From Halichondria panicea (Eukaryota > Porifera > Demospongiae > Suberitida > Halichondriidae), in contig NC_087380.1 in the NCBI RefSeq assembly GCF_963675165.1, forward strand, positions 7,698,517 through 7,762,516: a stretch of 64,000 bases of DNA, in the 5' to 3' direction. Made by a program: the position numbers and the translations under genes. Below are positions 62,815 through 64,000 of this stretch, piece by piece. Numbering within the stretch: the first letter of the stretch is position 1; the number at the start of each line of letters is the position of its first letter. The notes under the pieces were generated by a model that searched no databases, was not told the origin of the DNA, and saw only the letters and a program-made list of their open reading frames with translations.

Positions 62815-63486
62815 TAAGGATGGCTCAGCCACATGGTGCACAGGGCATCATATCTTTGTGGTTGTGATATATTAATGGATGAAATTTAGTAGGAATGTAG
62901 TTTTGTACGAAATGTACACGCTTAATGTTTGGAGGTCATGTGACCTTCAGCGATGTCGTTACAGTGTGAATGTCGTTACAGTGTGATTAAGAAGATAAAA
63001 AAGGAGGATTAGAAACAAGTGTAGCCACACCCCCAAATTTTTTTATAAAGTACAACTCAGTTTTACCATTTTTGTGGTGCCCGGATATGATGCGTATCAT
63101 TTACAGGTGCACAGAAATCAGGAAAACTGTCGCATTTTCTATTTAATGCCCTCTACTTAAATATGCGTATTTCTAAAATGATAGACATCATATCCGGGCG
63201 CCATAAAAATGATAAAACTGAGTTGCACTTCACAAAAAAAGTTGGGGGTGTGGCTGCACTTGTTTGTATTCCGGAAATTGTAAAGTTGTATATTTCACTG
63301 TAGCTCCACCCCTGAAAGTCACATGACTTTAAAAACACATTCAACATGTTCCTTCATTATAAGACTACATTATTGCAAAGTTTCATCAGTTTTCATCAGT
63401 TTATATGTAACCATTCAAAAGATATAATCACATATACAAGAAATCCACAATAAATCCCAATAATTAATTGAGCCATCCTTAACAAC
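62815..63486. mobile_element. 672-bp palindromic element inserted in the retrotransposon
   Basis: Ends ttaaggatggctca and tgagccatccttaa are perfect inverted repeats. Inner blocks such as agtacaactcagttttac / ataaaactgagttgcact and gcccggatatgatg / catcatatccgggc are also inverted, so the whole element can fold on itself. It splits the integrase region, and its interior has no coding sequence. Confidence 0.8.
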
Positions 63487-64000
63487 ACTGAGTGGTGCGA
63501 CTCCGGTGGTGGTTTGAGGAGTCAGCGTACAGAAATCTCACTTCTTTCCTTGGTTTTCTTCAATCCTCTTTTCACAATTTGCACCGCTCTCTCGGCGAGT
63601 CCATTGGAGGCCGGGCGGTAGGGTGCTGAGGTAACGTTTCAACACTCACAAAACACGTACCATTGTCGGTGACGATCGTTTCAGGTAGCCCAAATTGAGC
63701 AAACAAGGGTCTCAGTTCTTCTATCACCGCGGAGGAAGTTGCGGAAGGTGTACAAAACGCTTCGATCCACTTAGAGTGGGCGTCTATCAGGACCAAATAC
63801 ATCTTACCATGCACAGGCCCAGCATAATCCAGGTCAACTCCAAGGCTGCAACGGGGCAAGAGCCGGGGTTGCTTGAGACATTTGACACTCATTTGACACT
63901 CAGTACATAGGTGGACTACCGTCTCGATGTCGCTCGTGATTCCGGGCCACCATACATACGACCTTGACAAACCGAACAATTCCGGGGTGTCCCTCGTGCA

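Larger units (their letters stand above)
60898..64000 (-). pseudogene. Ty3/gypsy-type retrotransposon pol remnant (integrase and C-terminal tail), interrupted
   Basis: From the right edge, 63979-63660 encodes integrase: an HHCC-like start (YVWWPGITSDIE ... CTECQMS), then core blocks LDYAGP, LIDAHSKWIEAF and IVTDNGTCF. A frameshift follows near 63660. After an insertion the integrase C-terminal region resumes around 62740-62455, and a basic tail (RRERKPVKRFEPTW) ends at about 60898. Frameshifts and two insertions show that the copy is dead. Integrase joins retrotransposon DNA to chromosomes; gag, protease and RT are outside the window. Confidence 0.75.

Overview
The window looks like metazoan nuclear DNA, most probably from a demosponge. 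This is inferred from spliceosomal genes with many short GT-AG introns, AT-rich intergenic DNA full of short attataattat-type tracts, many small foldback elements, and metazoan-specific families (MAST kinase, Death domain, CARD, Roc-COR GTPases). Species cannot be fixed from the sequence. Two 200-base N runs (23331-23530 and 58112-58311) are assembly gaps of nominal length.

The left third (1-23330) is compact, intron-rich and mostly conserved. It holds the 5' part of ORC1 (minus strand, running off the left edge) and, head to head with it, a complete 20-exon MAST-family kinase gene (2701-15512, 1350 codons). A single-exon PB1-domain gene (minus, 15797-16564) converges on MAST and has a TATA box and a perfect four-unit heat-shock element upstream. 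A complete 14-exon AP-1 mu gene follows (minus, 17105-20548, 422 codons). Head to head with AP-1 mu is a gene joining a CUE domain to an ADAR-like deaminase domain whose catalytic glutamate is replaced by valine; its 3' end is lost in the first gap. The MAST and AP-1 mu models splice in frame from start to stop, so their exon boundaries are well supported.

The right two thirds (23531-64000) are repeat-rich and carry two same-strand, innate-immunity-like Roc-COR genes. Gene 1 (31801 to about 45401, at least 9 exons, about 2190 codons) encodes a Death domain, a wall-domain module, a kinase-like degenerate region, an intact Roc-COR unit, a second Roc-COR unit with lost GTPase motifs, a Death domain and a CARD. 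Every intron in it is phase 1. Gene 2 (53907-58089) encodes Roc-COR, a small domain, a Death domain and a CARD. By family resemblance these are likely cytosolic signalling scaffolds that recruit partners through their death-fold domains.

The remaining DNA is mobile or formerly mobile: three non-autonomous piggyBac-like elements flanked by TTAA, a roughly 2.25 kb foldback palindrome, several smaller inverted-repeat elements, a LINE 3' remnant, and at the right end a Ty3/gypsy-type element on the minus strand. That element is broken by a 672-bp palindromic insertion and by a SWIM/YqaJ-type transposon remnant.
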